Positions 40,203 through 54,007 of a stretch of 64,000 bases of DNA are shown here, in pieces. How positions within the stretch are numbered: position 1 is the first letter of the stretch; each line of letters opens with the position of its first letter. The position numbers were made by a program, and so were the translations under genes. The notes below the pieces were generated by a model that did not search any database, was not told where the DNA came from, and worked only from the letters and a program-made list of their open reading frames with translations. The DNA lies in contig OY292278.1 of NCBI GenBank assembly GCA_958496175.1, positions 1,674,001-1,738,000 on the forward strand, given 5' to 3'. This stretch comes from Sisyra terminalis. Its lineage: Eukaryota > Arthropoda > Insecta > Neuroptera > Sisyridae.

Positions 40203-41110
40203 TTTTGCGGTGATATTTGCGGTTATTTTTGCGGATATCATTGCGGTTATTTTTGCGGATATTATTGCGGTTATTTTTGCGGATATTATTGCGGTTATTT
40301 TTGCGGATATCATTGCGGTTGTTTTGCGGTAACATTTGCGGTTATTTTTGCGGATATTATTGCGGTTATTTTTGCGGATATCATTGCGGTTATTTTGCGG
40401 TAATATTTGCAGTTATTTTTGCGGATATTATTGCGGTTATTTTGGCGGATATCTTTGCGGTTATTTTGCGGTGATATTTGCGGTTATTTTTGCGGATATC
40501 ATTGCGGTTATTTTGCGGTAACATTAGCGGTTATTTTTGCGGATATCATTGCGGTTATTTTGCGGTAATATTTGCGGTTATTTTTGCGGATATTATTGCG
40601 GTTATTTTTGCGGATATCATTGCGGTTGTTTTGCGGTAACATTTGCGGTTATTTTTGCGGATATTATTGCGGTTATTTTTGCGGATATCATTGCGGTTAT
40701 TTAGCGGTAATATTTGCGGTTATTTTTGCGGATATTATTGCGGTTATTTTATCGGATATCATTGCGGTTATTTTGCGGTGATATTTGCGGTTATTTTTGC
40801 GGATATCATTGCGGTTATTTTGCGGTGATATTTGCGGTTATTTTTGCGGATATCATTGCGGTTATTTTGCGGTGATATTTGCGGTTATTTTTGCGGATAT
40901 CATTGCGGTTGATTTGCGGTAATATTTGCGGTTATTTTTGCGGATATCATTGCGGTTATTTTTGCGGATATTATTGCGGTTATTTTTGCGGATATTATTG
41001 CGGTTATTTTTGCGGATATCATTGCGGTTATTTTGCGGTAACATTTGCGGTTATTTTTGCGGATAATATTGCGGTTATTTTGCGGTAATATTTGCGGTTA
41101 TTTTGCTGTA
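40203..41110 (+). repeat. Single-copy relative of the 1942-bp HOR unit
   Basis: This segment carries, once and in the same order, the markers that define the 1942-bp HOR at 45.9-57 kb: TTTTGGCGGATATCTTTG, GGTTGTTTTGCGGTAAC, TTTAGCGGTAAT, TTTTATCGGATATC (about 40750), then three GTGA units and GGTTGATTTGCGG (about 40908). It lies between blocks X and Y of the ~5-kb HOR. It could be the source from which the HOR was amplified, or a remnant of it; the sequence alone does not decide. Confidence 0.78.
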
Positions 41111-41408
41111 ATATTTGCGGTTAATTTTGCGGATATTATTGCGGTTATTTTTGCGGATATCATTGCGGTTATTTTTGCGGATATCATTGCGGTTATTTTG
41201 CGGTGATATTTGCGGTTATTTTTGCGGATATCATTGCGGTTATTTTGCGGTAATATTTGCGGTTATTTTTGCGGATATCATTGCGGTTATTTTTGCGGAT
41301 ATTATTGCGGTTATTTTTGCGGATATCATTGCGGTTATTTTGCGGTGATATTTGCGGTTATTTTTGCGGATATCATTGCGGTTATTTTGCTGTAATATTT
41401 GCGGTTAA

Positions 41409-42861
41409 TTTTGCGGATATTATTGCGGTTATTTTTGCGGATATCATTGCGGTTATTTTTGCGGATATTATTGCGGTTATTTTGGGGATATCATTGCGGT
41501 TATTTTGCGGTGATATTTGCGGTTATTTTTGCGGATATCATTGCGGTTATTTTGCGGTAATATTTGCGGTTATATTTGCGGATATCATTGCGGTTATTTT
41601 TGCAGATATTATTGCGGTTATTTTTGCGGATATCATTGCGGTTATTTTGCTGAAATATTTGCGGTTAATTTTGCGGATATTATTGCGGTTATTTTTGCGG
41701 ATATCATTGCGGATATTTTTGCGGATATTATTGCGGTTATTTTTGCGGATATCATTGCGGTTATTTTACGGTGATATTTGCGGTTATTTTTGCGGATATC
41801 ATTGCGGTTATTTTTGCGGATAACATTGCGGTTATTTTGCGGTGATATTTGCGGTTATTTTTGCGGATATCATTGCGGTTATTTTTGCGGATATCATTGC
41901 GGTTATTTTGCGGTGATATTTGCGGTTATTTTTGCGGATATCATTGCGGTTATTTTGCGGTAACATTTGCGGTTATTTTTGCGGATATTATTGCGGTTAT
42001 TTATGCGGATATCATTGCGGTTATTTTGCGGTAATATTTGCGGATATTATTGCGGTTATTTTGCTGTAATATTTGCGGTTAATTTTGCGGATATCATTGC
42101 GGTTATTTTAGCGGATATTATTGCGGTTATTTTTGCGGATATCATTGCGGTTATTTTGCGGTAACATTTGCGGTTATTTTTGCGGATATTATTGCGGTTA
42201 TTTTTGCGGATATCATTGCGGTTATTTTGCGGTAATATTTGCGGTTATTTTTGCGGATATTATTGCGGTTATTTTGCTGTAATATTTGCGGTTAATTTTG
42301 CGGATATTATTGCGGTTATTTTTGCGGATATCATTGCGGATATCATTGCGGTTATTTTTGCGGATATTATTGCGGTTATTTTTGCGGATATCATTGCGGT
42401 TATTTTGCGGTGATATTTGCGGTTATTTTTGCGGATATCATTGCGGTTATTTTGCGGTAATATTTGCGGTTATATTTGCGGATATCATTGCGGTTATTTT
42501 TGCAGATATTATTGCGGTTATCTTTGCGGATATCATTGCGGTTATTTTGCTGTAATATTTGCGGTTAATTTTGCGGATATTATTGCGGTTATTTTTGCGG
42601 ATATCATTGCGGTTATTTTTGCGGATATTATTGCGGTTATTTTTGCGGATATCATTGCGGTTATTTTGCGGTGATATTTGCGGTTATTTTTGCGGATATC
42701 ATTGCGGTTATTTTTGCGGATATCATTGCGGTTATTTTGCGGTGATATTTGCGGTTATTTTTGCGGATATCATTGCGGTTATTTTTGCGGATATCATTGC
42801 GGTTATTTTGCGGTGATATTTGCGGTTATTTTTGCGGATATCATTGCGGTTATTTTGCGGT
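41409..42861 (+). repeat. Block Y, 1453-bp copy 1 (partners 43825-45277 and ~57.1 kb)
   Basis: This matches 43825-45277 at an offset of 2416. Shared markers are TTTTGGGGATATC (41480/43896), TTTTGCTGAAATATTTG, TTTTACGGTGATATTTG, GATAACATTGCGG, TTTATGCGGATATC and the doubled GGATATCATTGCGGATATC. One difference is GCGG to GCTG near 44292. A third copy begins near 57100 (offset 15590, then 15602 after one extra monomer) and continues to about 58.6 kb. Confidence 0.88.
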
Positions 42862-43324
42862 AACATTTGCGGTTATTTTTGCGGATATTATTGCGGTTAT
42901 TTTTGCGGATATCATTGCGGTTATTTTGCGGTGATATTTGCGGGTATTTTTGCCGATATCATTGCGGTTATTTTGCGGTAACATTTGCGGTTATTTTTGC
43001 GGATATTATTGCGGTTATTTTTGCGGATATCATTGCGGTTATTTTGCGGTAATATTTGCGGTTATTTTTGCGGATATTATTGCGGTTATTTTGCTGTAAT
43101 ATTTGCGGTTAATTTTGCGGATATCATTGCGGTTATTTTGCTGTAATATTTGCGGTTAATTTTGCGGATATTATTGCGGTTATTTTTGCGGATATCATTG
43201 CGGTTATTTTTGCGGATATCATTGCGGTTATTTTGCGGTGATATTTGCGGTTATTTTTGCGGATATCATTGCGGTTATTTTGCGGTGATATTTGCGGTTA
43301 TTTTTGCGGATATCATTGCGGTTA

Positions 43325-43502
43325 TTTTGCTGTAATATTTGCGGTTAATTTTGCGGATATTATTGCGGTTATTTTTGCGGATATCATTGCGGTTATTTTT
43401 GCGGATATTATTGCGGTTATTTTTGCGGATATCATTGCGGTTATTTTTGCGGATATTATTGCGGTTATTTTTGCGGATATCATTGCGGTTATTTTGCGGT
43501 GA
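43325..43502 (+). repeat. Longest clear 24-bp dimer run: 167-bp unit
   Basis: The 11-mer TTTTGCTGTAA starts at 43325 and the next one, TTTTGCGGTGA, at 43492, a spacing of 167 bp = 47 + 5 x 24. The extra length consists of dimers of TTTTTGCGGATA plus TTATTGCGGTTA or TCATTGCGGTTA. Units of 47 and 71 bp dominate the first 12 kb, whereas 95, 119, 143 and 167 bp spacings are common further right; for example, 143 bp separates the 11-mers at 40060 and 40203. Addition of whole 24-bp dimers is therefore a second level of growth above the 12-bp monomer. Confidence 0.93.
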
Positions 43503-43824
43503 TATTTGCGGTTATTTTTGCGGATATCATTGCGGTTATTTTGCGGTAATATTTGCGGTTATATTTGCGGATATCATTGCGGTTATTTTTGCTGATATTA
43601 TTGCGGTTATTTTTGCGGATATCATTACGGTTATTTTGCTGTAATATTTGCGGTTAATTTTGCGGATATTATTGCGGTTATTTTTGCGGATATCATTGCG
43701 GTTATTTTTGCGGATATTATTGCGGTTATTTTTGCGGATATCATTGCGGTTATTTTGCGGTGATATTTGCGGTTATTTTTGCGGATATCATTGCGGTTAT
43801 TTTTGCGGATATCATTGCGGATAT

Positions 43825-45277
43825 TTTTGCGGATATTATTGCGGTTATTTTTGCGGATATCATTGCGGTTATTTTTGCGGATATTATTGCGGTTATTTTG
43901 GGGATATCATTGCGGTTATTTTGCGGTGATATTTGCGGTTATTTTTGCGGATATCATTGCGGTTATTTTGCGGTAATATTTGCGGTTATATTTGCGGATA
44001 TCATTGCGGTTATTTTTGCAGATATTATTGCGGTTATTTTTGCGGATATCATTGCGGTTATTTTGCTGAAATATTTGCGGTTAATTTTGCGGATATTATT
44101 GCGGTTATTTTTGCGGATATCATTGCGGATATTTTTGCGGATATTATTGCGGTTATTTTTGCGGATATCATTGCGGTTATTTTACGGTGATATTTGCGGT
44201 TATTTTTGCGGATATCATTGCGGTTATTTTTGCGGATAACATTGCGGTTATTTTGCGGTGATATTTGCGGTTATTTTTGCGGATATCATTGCTGTTATTT
44301 TTGCGGATATCATTGCGGTTATTTTGCGGTGATATTTGCGGTTATTTTTGCGGATATCATTGCGGTTATTTTGCGGTAACATTTGCGGTTATTTTTGCGG
44401 ATATTATTGCGGTTATTTATGCGGATATCATTGCGGTTATTTTGCGGTAATATTTGCGGATATTATTGCGGTTATTTTGCTGTAATATTTGCGGTTAATT
44501 TTGCGGATATCATTGCGGTTATTTTAGCGGATATTATTGCGGTTATTTTTGCGGATATCATTGCGGTTATTTTGCGGTAACATTTGCGGTTATTTTTGCG
44601 GATATTATTGCGGTTATTTTTGCGGATATCATTGCGGTTATTTTGCGGTAATATTTGCGGTTATTTTTGCGGATATTATTGCGGTTATTTTGCTGTAATA
44701 TTTGCGGTTAATTTTGCGGATATTATTGCGGTTATTTTTGCGGATATCATTGCGGATATCATTGCGGTTATTTTTGCGGATATTATTGCGGTTATTTTTG
44801 CGGATATCATTGCGGTTATTTTGCGGTGATATTTGCGGTTATTTTTGCGGATATCATTGCGGTTATTTTGCGGTAATATTTGCGGTTATATTTGCGGATA
44901 TCATTGCGGTTATTTTTGCAGATATTATTGCGGTTATCTTTGCGGATATCATTGCGGTTATTTTGCTGTAATATTTGCGGTTAATTTTGCGGATATTATT
45001 GCGGTTATTTTTGCGGATATCATTGCGGTTATTTTTGCGGATATTATTGCGGTTATTTTTGCGGATATCATTGCGGTTATTTTGCGGTGATATTTGCGGT
45101 TATTTTTGCGGATATCATTGCGGTTATTTTTGCGGATATCATTGCGGTTATTTTGCGGTGATATTTGCGGTTATTTTTGCGGATATCATTGCGGTTATTT
45201 TTGCGGATATCATTGCGGTTATTTTGCGGTGATATTTGCGGTTATTTTTGCGGATATCATTGCGGTTATTTTGCGGT
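43825..45277 (+). repeat. Block Y, 1453-bp copy 2
   Basis: Partner of 41409-42861. The stretch between the two copies (42862-43824) holds ordinary units plus the 167-bp dimer run, and part of it (about 43.25-43.64 kb) reappears at about 58.91-59.30 kb (offset 15661). The right edge is a GTAA versus GTGA difference at 42862/45278, within register. Confidence 0.87.
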
Positions 45278-45874
45278 GATATTTGCGGTTATTTTTGCGG
45301 ATATCATTGCGGTTATTTTGCGGTAATATTTGCGGTTATATTTGCGGATATCATTGCGGTTATTTTTGCAGATATTATTGCGGTTATTTTTGCGGATATC
45401 ATTGCGGTTATTTTGCTGAAATATTTGCGGTTAATTTTGCGGATATCATTGCGGTTATTTTTGCGGATATTATTGCGGTTATTTTTGCGGATATCATTGC
45501 GGTTATTTTGCTGTAATATTTGCGGTTAATTTTGCGGATATTATTGCGGTTATTTTTGCGGATATCATTGCTGTTATTTTTGCGGATATTATTGCGGTTA
45601 TTTTTGCGGATATCATTGCGGTTCTTTTGCGGTGATATTTGCGGTTATTTTTGCGGATATCATTGCGGTTATTTTGCGGTAACATTTGCGGTTATTTTTG
45701 CGGATATTATTGCGGTTATTTTTGCGGATATCATTGCGGTTATTTTGCGGTAATATTTGCGGTTATTTTTGCGGATATTATTGCGGTTATTTTGGCGGAT
45801 ATCTTTGCGGTTATTTTGCGGTGATATTTGCGGTTATTTTTGCGGATATCATTGCGGTTATTTTGCGGTAACAT

Positions 45875-48182
45875 TTGCGGTTATTTTTGCGGATATCATT
45901 GCGGTTATTTTGCGGTAATATTTGCGGTTATTTTTGCGGATATTATTGCGGTTATTTTTGCGGATATCATTGCGGTTGTTTTGCGGTAACATTTGCGGTT
46001 ATTTTTGCGGATATTATTGCGGTTATTTTATCGGATATCATTGCGGTTATTTTGCGGTGATATTTGCGGTTATTTTTGCGGATATCATTGCGGTTATTTT
46101 GCGGTGATATTTGCGGTTATTTTTGCGGATATCATTGCGGTTATTTTGCGGTGATATTTGCGGTTATTTTTGCGGATATCATTGCGGTTGATTTGCGGTA
46201 ATATTTGCGGTTATTTTTGCGGATATCATTGCGGTTATTTTTGCGGTAACATTTGCGGTTATTTTTGCGGATATTATTGCGGTTATTTTTGCGGATATCA
46301 TTGCGGTTATTTTGCGGTAACATTTGCGGTTATTTTTGCGGATATTATTGCGGTTATTTTTGCGGATATCATTGCGGTTGATTTGCGGTAATATTTGCGG
46401 TTATTTTTGCGGATATCATTGCGGTTATTTTTGCGGATATTATTGCGGTTATTTTTGCGGATATTATTGCGGTTATTTTTGCGGATATCATTGCGGTTAT
46501 TTTGCGGTGATATTTGCGGTTATTTTTGCGGATATCATTGCGGTTATTTTGCGGTGATATTTGCGGTTATTTTTGCGGATATCATTGCGGTTGATTTGCG
46601 GTAATATTTGCGGTTATTTTTGCGGATATTATTGCGGTTATTTTTGCGGATATTATTGCGGTTATTTTTGCGGATATCATTGCGGTTATTTTGCGGTAAC
46701 ATTTGCGGTTATTTTTGCGGATATCATTGCGGTTATTTTGCGGTAATATTTGCGGTTATTTTTGCGGATATTATTGCGGTTATTTTTGCGGATATCATTG
46801 CGGTTGTTTTGCGGTAACATTTGCGGTTATTTTTGCGGATATTATTGCGGTTATTTTTGCGGATATCATTGCGGTTATTTAGCGGTAATATTTGCGGATA
46901 TTATTGCGGTTATTTTATCGGATATCATTGCGGTTATTTTGCGGTGATATTTGCGGTTATTTTTGCGGATATCATTGCGGTTATTTTGCGGTGATATTTG
47001 CGGTTATTTTTGCGGATATCATTGCGGTTATTTTGCGGTGATATTTGCGGTTATTTTTGTGGATATCATTGCGGTTATTTTGCGGTGATATTTGCGGTTA
47101 TTTTTGCGGATATCATTGCGGTTATTTTGCGGTAATATTTGCGGTTATATTTGCGGATATCATTGCGGTTATTTTTGCAGATATTATTGCGGTTATTTTT
47201 GCGGATATCATTGCGGTTATTTTGCTGAAATATTTGCGGTTAATTTTGCGGATATTATTGCGGTTATTTTTGCGGATATCATTGCGGATATTTTAGCGGA
47301 TATTATTGCGGTTATTTTTGCGGATATCATTGCGGTTATTTTGCGGTGATATTTGCGGTTATTTTTGCGGATATCATTGCGGTTATTTTGCGGTAATATT
47401 TGCGGTTATATTTGCGGATATCATTGCGGTTATTTTTGCAGATATTATTGCGGTTATTTTTGCGGATATCATTGCGGTTATTTTGCTGAAATATTTGCGG
47501 TTAATTTTGCGGATATCATTGCGGTTATTTTTGCGGATATTATTGCGGTTATTTTTGCGGATATCATTGCGGTTATTTTGCTGTAATATTTGCGGTTAAT
47601 TTTGCGGATATTATTGCGGTTATTTTTGCGGATATCATTGCGGTTATTTTTGCGGATATTATTGCGGTTATTTTTGCGGATATCATTGCGGTTATTTTTG
47701 CGGATATTATTGCGGTTATTTTTGCGGATATCATTGCGGTTCTTTTGCGGTGATATTTGCGGTTATTTTTGCGGATATCATTGCGGTTATTTTGCGGTAA
47801 TATTTGCGGTTATTTTTGCGGATATTATTGCGGTTATTTTTGCGGATATCATTGCGGTTATTTGGCGGTGATATTTGCGGTTATTTTTGCGGATATCATT
47901 GCGGTTATTTTTGCGGATATTATTGCGGTTATTTTTGCGGATATTATTGCGGTTATTTTTGCGGATATCATTGCGGTTGTTTTGCGGTAACATTTGCGGT
48001 TATTTTTGCGGATATTATTGCGGTTATTTTTGCGGATATCATTGCGGTTATTTTGCGGTAATATTTGCGGTTATTTTTGCGGATATTATTGCGGTTATTT
48101 TGGCGGATATCTTTGCGGTTATTTTGCGGTGATATTTGCGGTTATTTTTGCGGATATCATTGCGGTTATTTTGCGGTAACAT
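45875..48182 (+). repeat. HOR unit U1, full-length form (2308 bp)
   Basis: First unit of the 45.9-57 kb HOR, phased on a conserved 186-bp segment starting at 45875. In order it carries GGTTGTTTTGCGG, TTTTATCGG (about 46030), GGTTGATTTGCGG three times (about 46190, 46378, 46590), GGTTGTTTTGCGG, TTTAGCGGTAAT, TTTTATCGG (about 46917), the GCAGATATTATT haplotype twice, TTTTGCTGAAATATTTG twice, GCTGTAAT, GGTTCTTTTGCGG, TTTGGCGGTGAT and TTTTGGCGGATATCTTTG. It is 366-367 bp longer than the next three units because it holds two segments that they carry singly. Confidence 0.85.
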
Positions 48183-50124
48183 TTGCGGTTATTTTTGCGG
48201 ATATCATTGCGGTTATTTTGCGGTAATATTTGCGGTTATTTTTGCGGATATTATTGCGGTTATTTTTGCGGATATCATTGCGGTTGTTTTGCGGTAACAT
48301 TTGCGGTTATTTTTGCGGATATTATTGCGGTTATTTTATCGGATATCATTGCGGTTATTTTGCGGTGATATTTGCGGTTATTTTTGCGGATATCATTGCG
48401 GTTATTTTGCGGTGATATTTGCGGTTATTTTTGCGGATATCATTGCGGTTATTTTGCGGTGATATTTGCGGTTATTTTTGCGGATATCATTGCGGTTGAT
48501 TTGCGGTAATATTTGCGGTTATTTTTGCGGATATCATTGCGGTTATTTTTGCGGTAACATTTGCGGTTATTTTTGCGGATATTATTGCGGTTATTTTTGC
48601 GGATATCATTGCGGTTATTTTGCGGTAACATTTGCGGTTATTTTTGCGGATATTATTGCGGTTATTTTTGCGGATATCATTGCGGTTGATTTGCGGTAAT
48701 ATTTGCGGTTATTTTTGCGGATATCATTGCGGTTATTTTTGCGGATATTATTGCGGTTATTTTTGCGGATATTATTGCGGTTATTTTTGCGGATATCATT
48801 GCGGTTATTTTGCGGTGATATTTGCGGTTATTTTTGCGGATATTATTGCGGTTATTTTATCGGATATCATTGCGGTTATTTTGCGGTGATATTTGCGGTT
48901 ATTTTTGCGGATATCATTGCGGTTATTTTGCGGTGATATTTGCGGTTATTTTTGCGGATATCATTGCGGTTATTTTGCGGTGATATTTGCGGTTATTTTT
49001 GCGGATATCATTGCGGTTATTTTGCGGTGATATTTGCGGTTATTTTTGCGGATATCATTGCGGTTATTTTGCGGTAATATTTGCGGTTATATTTGCGGAT
49101 ATCATTGCGGTTATTTTTGCAGATATTATTGCGGTTATTTTTGCGGATATCATTGCGGTTATTTTGCTGAAATATTTGCGGTTAATTTTGCGGATATTAT
49201 TGCGGTTATTTTTGCGGATATCATTGCGGATATTTTAGCGGATATTATTGCGGTTATTTTTGCGGATATCATTGCGGTTATTTTGCGGTGATATTTGCGG
49301 TTATTTTTGCGGATATCATTGCGGTTATTTTGCGGTAATATTTGCGGTTATATTTGCGGATATCATTGCGGTTATTTTTGCAGATATTATTGCGGTTATT
49401 TTTGCGGATATCATTGCGGTTATTTTGCTGAAATATTTGCGGTTAATTTTGCGGATATCATTGCGGTTATTTTTGCGGATATTATTGCGGTTATTTTTGC
49501 GGATATCATTGCGGTTATTTTGCTGTAATATTTGCGGTTAATTTTGCGGATATTATTGCGGTTATTTTTGCGGATATCATTGCGGTTATTTTTGCGGATA
49601 TTATTGCGGTTATTTTTGCGGATATCATTGCGGTTATTTTTGCGGATATTATTGCGGTTATTTTTGCGGATATCATTGCGGTTCTTTTGCGGTGATATTT
49701 GCGGTTATTTTTGCGGATATCATTGCGGTTATTTTGCGGTAATATTTGCGGTTATTTTTGCGGATATTATTGCGGTTATTTTTGCGGATATCATTGCGGT
49801 TATTTGGCGGTGATATTTGCGGTTATTTTTGCGGATATCATTGCGGTTATTTTTGCGGATATTATTGCGGTTATTTTTGCGGATATTATTGCGGTTATTT
49901 TTGCGGATATCATTGCGGTTGTTTTGCGGTAACATTTGCGGTTATTTTTGCGGATATTATTGCGGTTATTTTTGCGGATATCATTGCGGTTATTTTGCGG
50001 TAATATTTGCGGTTATTTTTGCGGATATTATTGCGGTTATTTTGGCGGATATCTTTGCGGTTATTTTGCGGTGATATTTGCGGTTATTTTTGCGGATATC
50101 ATTGCGGTTATTTTGCGGTAACAT
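48183..50124 (+). repeat. HOR unit U2, deletion form A (1942 bp)
   Basis: Same marker order as U1, but it passes directly from the second GGTTGATTTGCGG segment (about 48687) and one GTGA 11-mer to the second TTTTATCGG (about 48859). It therefore lacks the third GGTTGATT and the GGTTGTTTT / TTTAGCGG segment of U1. The join lies inside TTTTTGCGGATAT, in perfect monomer register. Confidence 0.87.
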
Positions 50125-52065
50125 TTGCGGTTATTTTTGCGGATATCATTGCGGTTATTTTGCGGTAATATTTGCGGTTATTTTTGCGGATATTATTGCG
50201 GTTATTTTTGCGGATATCATTGCGGTTGTTTTGCGGTAACATTTGCGGTTATTTTTGCGGATATTATTGCGGTTATTTTATCGGATATCATTGCGGTTAT
50301 TTTGCGGTGATATTTGCGGTTATTTTTGCGGATATCATTGCGGTTATTTTGCGGTGATATTTGCGGTTATTTTTGCGGATATCATTGCGGTTATTTTGCG
50401 GTGATATTTGCGGTTATTTTTGCGGATATCATTGCGGTTGATTTGCGGTAATATTTGCGGTTATTTTTGCGGATATCATTGCGGTTATTTTTGCGGTAAC
50501 ATTTGCGGTTATTTTTGCGGATATTATTGCGGTTATTTTTGCGGATATCATTGCGGTTATTTTGCGGTAACATTTGCGGTTATTTTTGCGGATATCATTG
50601 CGGTTATTTTGCGGTAATATTTGCGGTTATTTTTGCGGATATTATTGCGGTTATTTTTGCGGATATCATTGCGGTTGTTTTGCGGTAACATTTGCGGTTA
50701 TTTTTGCGGATATTATTGCGGTTATTTTTGCGGATATCATTGCGGTTATTTAGCGGTAATATTTGCGGTTATTTTTGCGGATATTATTGCGGTTATTTTA
50801 TCGGATATCATTGCGGTTATTTTGCGGTGATATTTGCGGTTATTTTTGCGGATATCATTGCGGTTATTTTGCGGTGATATTTGCGGTTATTTTTGCGGAT
50901 ATCATTGCGGTTATTTTGCGGTGATATTTGCGGTTATTTTTGCGGATATCATTGCGGTTATTTTGCGGTGATATTTGCGGTTATTTTTGCGGATATCATT
51001 GCGGTTATTTTGCGGTAATATTTGCGGTTATATTTGCGGATATCATTGCGGTTATTTTTGCAGATATTATTGCGGTTATTTTTGCGGATATCATTGCGGT
51101 TATTTTGCTGAAATATTTGCGGTTAATTTTGCGGATATTATTGCGGTTATTTTTGCGGATATCATTGCGGATATTTTAGCGGATATTATTGCGGTTATTT
51201 TTGCGGATATCATTGCGGTTATTTTGCGGTGATATTTGCGGTTATTTTTGCGGATATCATTGCGGTTATTTTGCGGTAATATTTGCGGTTATATTTGCGG
51301 ATATCATTGCGGTTATTTTTGCAGATATTATTGCGGTTATTTTTGCGGATATCATTGCGGTTATTTTGCTGAAATATTTGCGGTTAATTTTGCGGATATC
51401 ATTGCGGTTATTTTTGCGGATATTATTGCGGTTATTTTTGCGGATATCATTGCGGTTATTTTGCTGTAATATTTGCGGTTAATTTTGCGGATATTATTGC
51501 GGTTATTTTTGCGGATATCATTGCGGTTATTTTTGCGGATATTATTGCGGTTATTTTTGCGGATATCATTGCGGTTATTTTTGCGGATATTATTGCGGTT
51601 ATTTTTGCGGATATCATTGCGGTTCTTTTGCGGTGATATTTGCGGTTATTTTTGCGGATATCATTGCGGTTATTTTGCGGTAATATTTGCGGTTATTTTT
51701 GCGGATATTATTGCGGTTATTTTTGCGGATATCATTGCGGTTATTTGGCGGTGATATTTGCGGTTATTTTTGCGGATATCATTGCGGTTATTTTTGCGGA
51801 TATTATTGCGGTTATTTTTGCGGATATTATTGCGGTTATTTTTGCGGATATCATTGCGGTTGTTTTGCGGTAACATTTGCGGTTATTTTTGCGGATATTA
51901 TTGCGGTTATTTTTGCGGATATCATTGCGGTTATTTTGCGGTAATATTTGCGGTTATTTTTGCGGATATTATTGCGGTTATTTTGGCGGATATCTTTGCG
52001 GTTATTTTGCGGTGATATTTGCGGTTATTTTTGCGGATATCATTGCGGTTATTTTGCGGTAACAT
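50125..52065 (+). repeat. HOR unit U3, deletion form B (1941 bp)
   Basis: Nearly the same length as U2 but with a different segment missing. It goes from the first GGTTGATTTGCGG (about 50430) and the two GTAAC monomers straight to the TTTTGCGGTAAT, GGTTGTTTTGCGG (about 50665) and TTTAGCGGTAAT (about 50750) segment before the second TTTTATCGG (about 50800). Relative to U1 it has lost the second and third GGTTGATT segments. It keeps a 12-bp monomer before TTTTATCGG that U1 lacks. Confidence 0.87.
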
Positions 52066-54007
52066 TTGCGGTTATTTTTGCGGATATCATTGCGGTTATT
52101 TTGCGGTAATATTTGCGGTTATTTTTGCGGATATTATTGCGGTTATTTTTGCGGATATCATTGCGGTTGTTTTGCGGTAACATTTGCGGTTATTTTTGCG
52201 GATATTATTGCGGTTATTTTATCGGATATCATTGCGGTTATTTTGCGGTGATATTTGCGGTTATTTTTGCGGATATCATTGCGGTTATTTTGCGGTGATA
52301 TTTGCGGTTATTTTTGCGGATATCATTGCGGTTATTTTGCGGTGATATTTGCGGTTATTTTTGCGGATATCATTGCGGTTGATTTGCGGTAATATTTGCG
52401 GTTATTTTTGCGGATATCATTGCGGTTATTTTTGCGGTAACATTTGCGGTTATTTTTGCGGATATTATTGCGGTTATTTTTGCGGATATCATTGCGGTTA
52501 TTTTGCGGTAACATTTGCGGTTATTTTTGCGGATATTATTGCGGTTATTTTTGCGGATATCATTGCGGTTGATTTGCGGTAATATTTGCGGTTATTTTTG
52601 CGGATATCATTGCGGTTATTTTTGCGGATATTATTGCGGTTATTTTTGCGGATATTATTGCGGTTATTTTTGCGGATATCATTGCGGTTATTTTGCGGTG
52701 ATATTTGCGGTTATTTTTGCGGATATTATTGCGGTTATTTTATCGGATATCATTGCGGTTATTTTGCGGTGATATTTGCGGTTATTTTTGCGGATATCAT
52801 TGCGGTTATTTTGCGGTGATATTTGCGGTTATTTTTGCGGATATCATTGCGGTTATTTTGCGGTGATATTTGCGGTTATTTTTGCGGATATCATTGCGGT
52901 TATTTTGCGGTGATATTTGCGGTTATTTTTGCGGATATCATTGCGGTTATTTTGCGGTAATATTTGCGGTTATATTTGCGGATATCATTGCGGTTATTTT
53001 TGCAGATATTATTGCGGTTATTTTTGCGGATATCATTGCGGTTATTTTGCTGAAATATTTGCGGTTAATTTTGCGGATATTATTGCGGTTATTTTTGCGG
53101 ATATCATTGCGGATATTTTAGCGGATATTATTGCGGTTATTTTTGCGGATATCATTGCGGTTATTTTGCGGTGATATTTGCGGTTATTTTTGCGGATATC
53201 ATTGCGGTTATTTTGCGGTAATATTTGCGGTTATATTTGCGGATATCATTGCGGTTATTTTTGCAGATATTATTGCGGTTATTTTTGCGGATATCATTGC
53301 GGTTATTTTGCTGAAATATTTGCGGTTAATTTTGCGGATATCATTGCGGTTATTTTTGCGGATATTATTGCGGTTATTTTTGCGGATATCATTGCGGTTA
53401 TTTTGCTGTAATATTTGCGGTTAATTTTGCGGATATTATTGCGGTTATTTTTGCGGATATCATTGCGGTTATTTTTGCGGATATTATTGCGGTTATTTTT
53501 GCGGATATCATTGCGGTTATTTTTGCGGATATTATTGCGGTTATTTTTGCGGATATCATTGCGGTTCTTTTGCGGTGATATTTGCGGTTATTTTTGCGGA
53601 TATCATTGCGGTTATTTTGCGGTAATATTTGCGGTTATTTTTGCGGATATTATTGCGGTTATTTTTGCGGATATCATTGCGGTTATTTGGCGGTGATATT
53701 TGCGGTTATTTTTGCGGATATCATTGCGGTTATTTTTGCGGATATTATTGCGGTTATTTTTGCGGATATTATTGCGGTTATTTTTGCGGATATCATTGCG
53801 GTTGTTTTGCGGTAACATTTGCGGTTATTTTTGCGGATATTATTGCGGTTATTTTTGCGGATATCATTGCGGTTATTTTGCGGTAATATTTGCGGTTATT
53901 TTTGCGGATATTATTGCGGTTATTTTGGCGGATATCTTTGCGGTTATTTTGCGGTGATATTTGCGGTTATTTTTGCGGATATCATTGCGGTTATTTTGCG
54001 GTAACAT
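52066..54007 (+). repeat. HOR unit U4, deletion form A (1942 bp)
   Basis: Same structure as U2, including the direct passage from the second GGTTGATT segment to TTTTATCGG (about 52741), at an offset of 3883 from U2. I noticed no difference between U2 and U4 in the segments compared. Confidence 0.87.

Noticed and set aside
41480..41495. TTTTGGGGATATC as a possible insertion breakpoint
   Set aside because: It is a monomer missing a base or two. It is duplicated at 43896 as part of block Y, so it is an inherited variant rather than a new junction.
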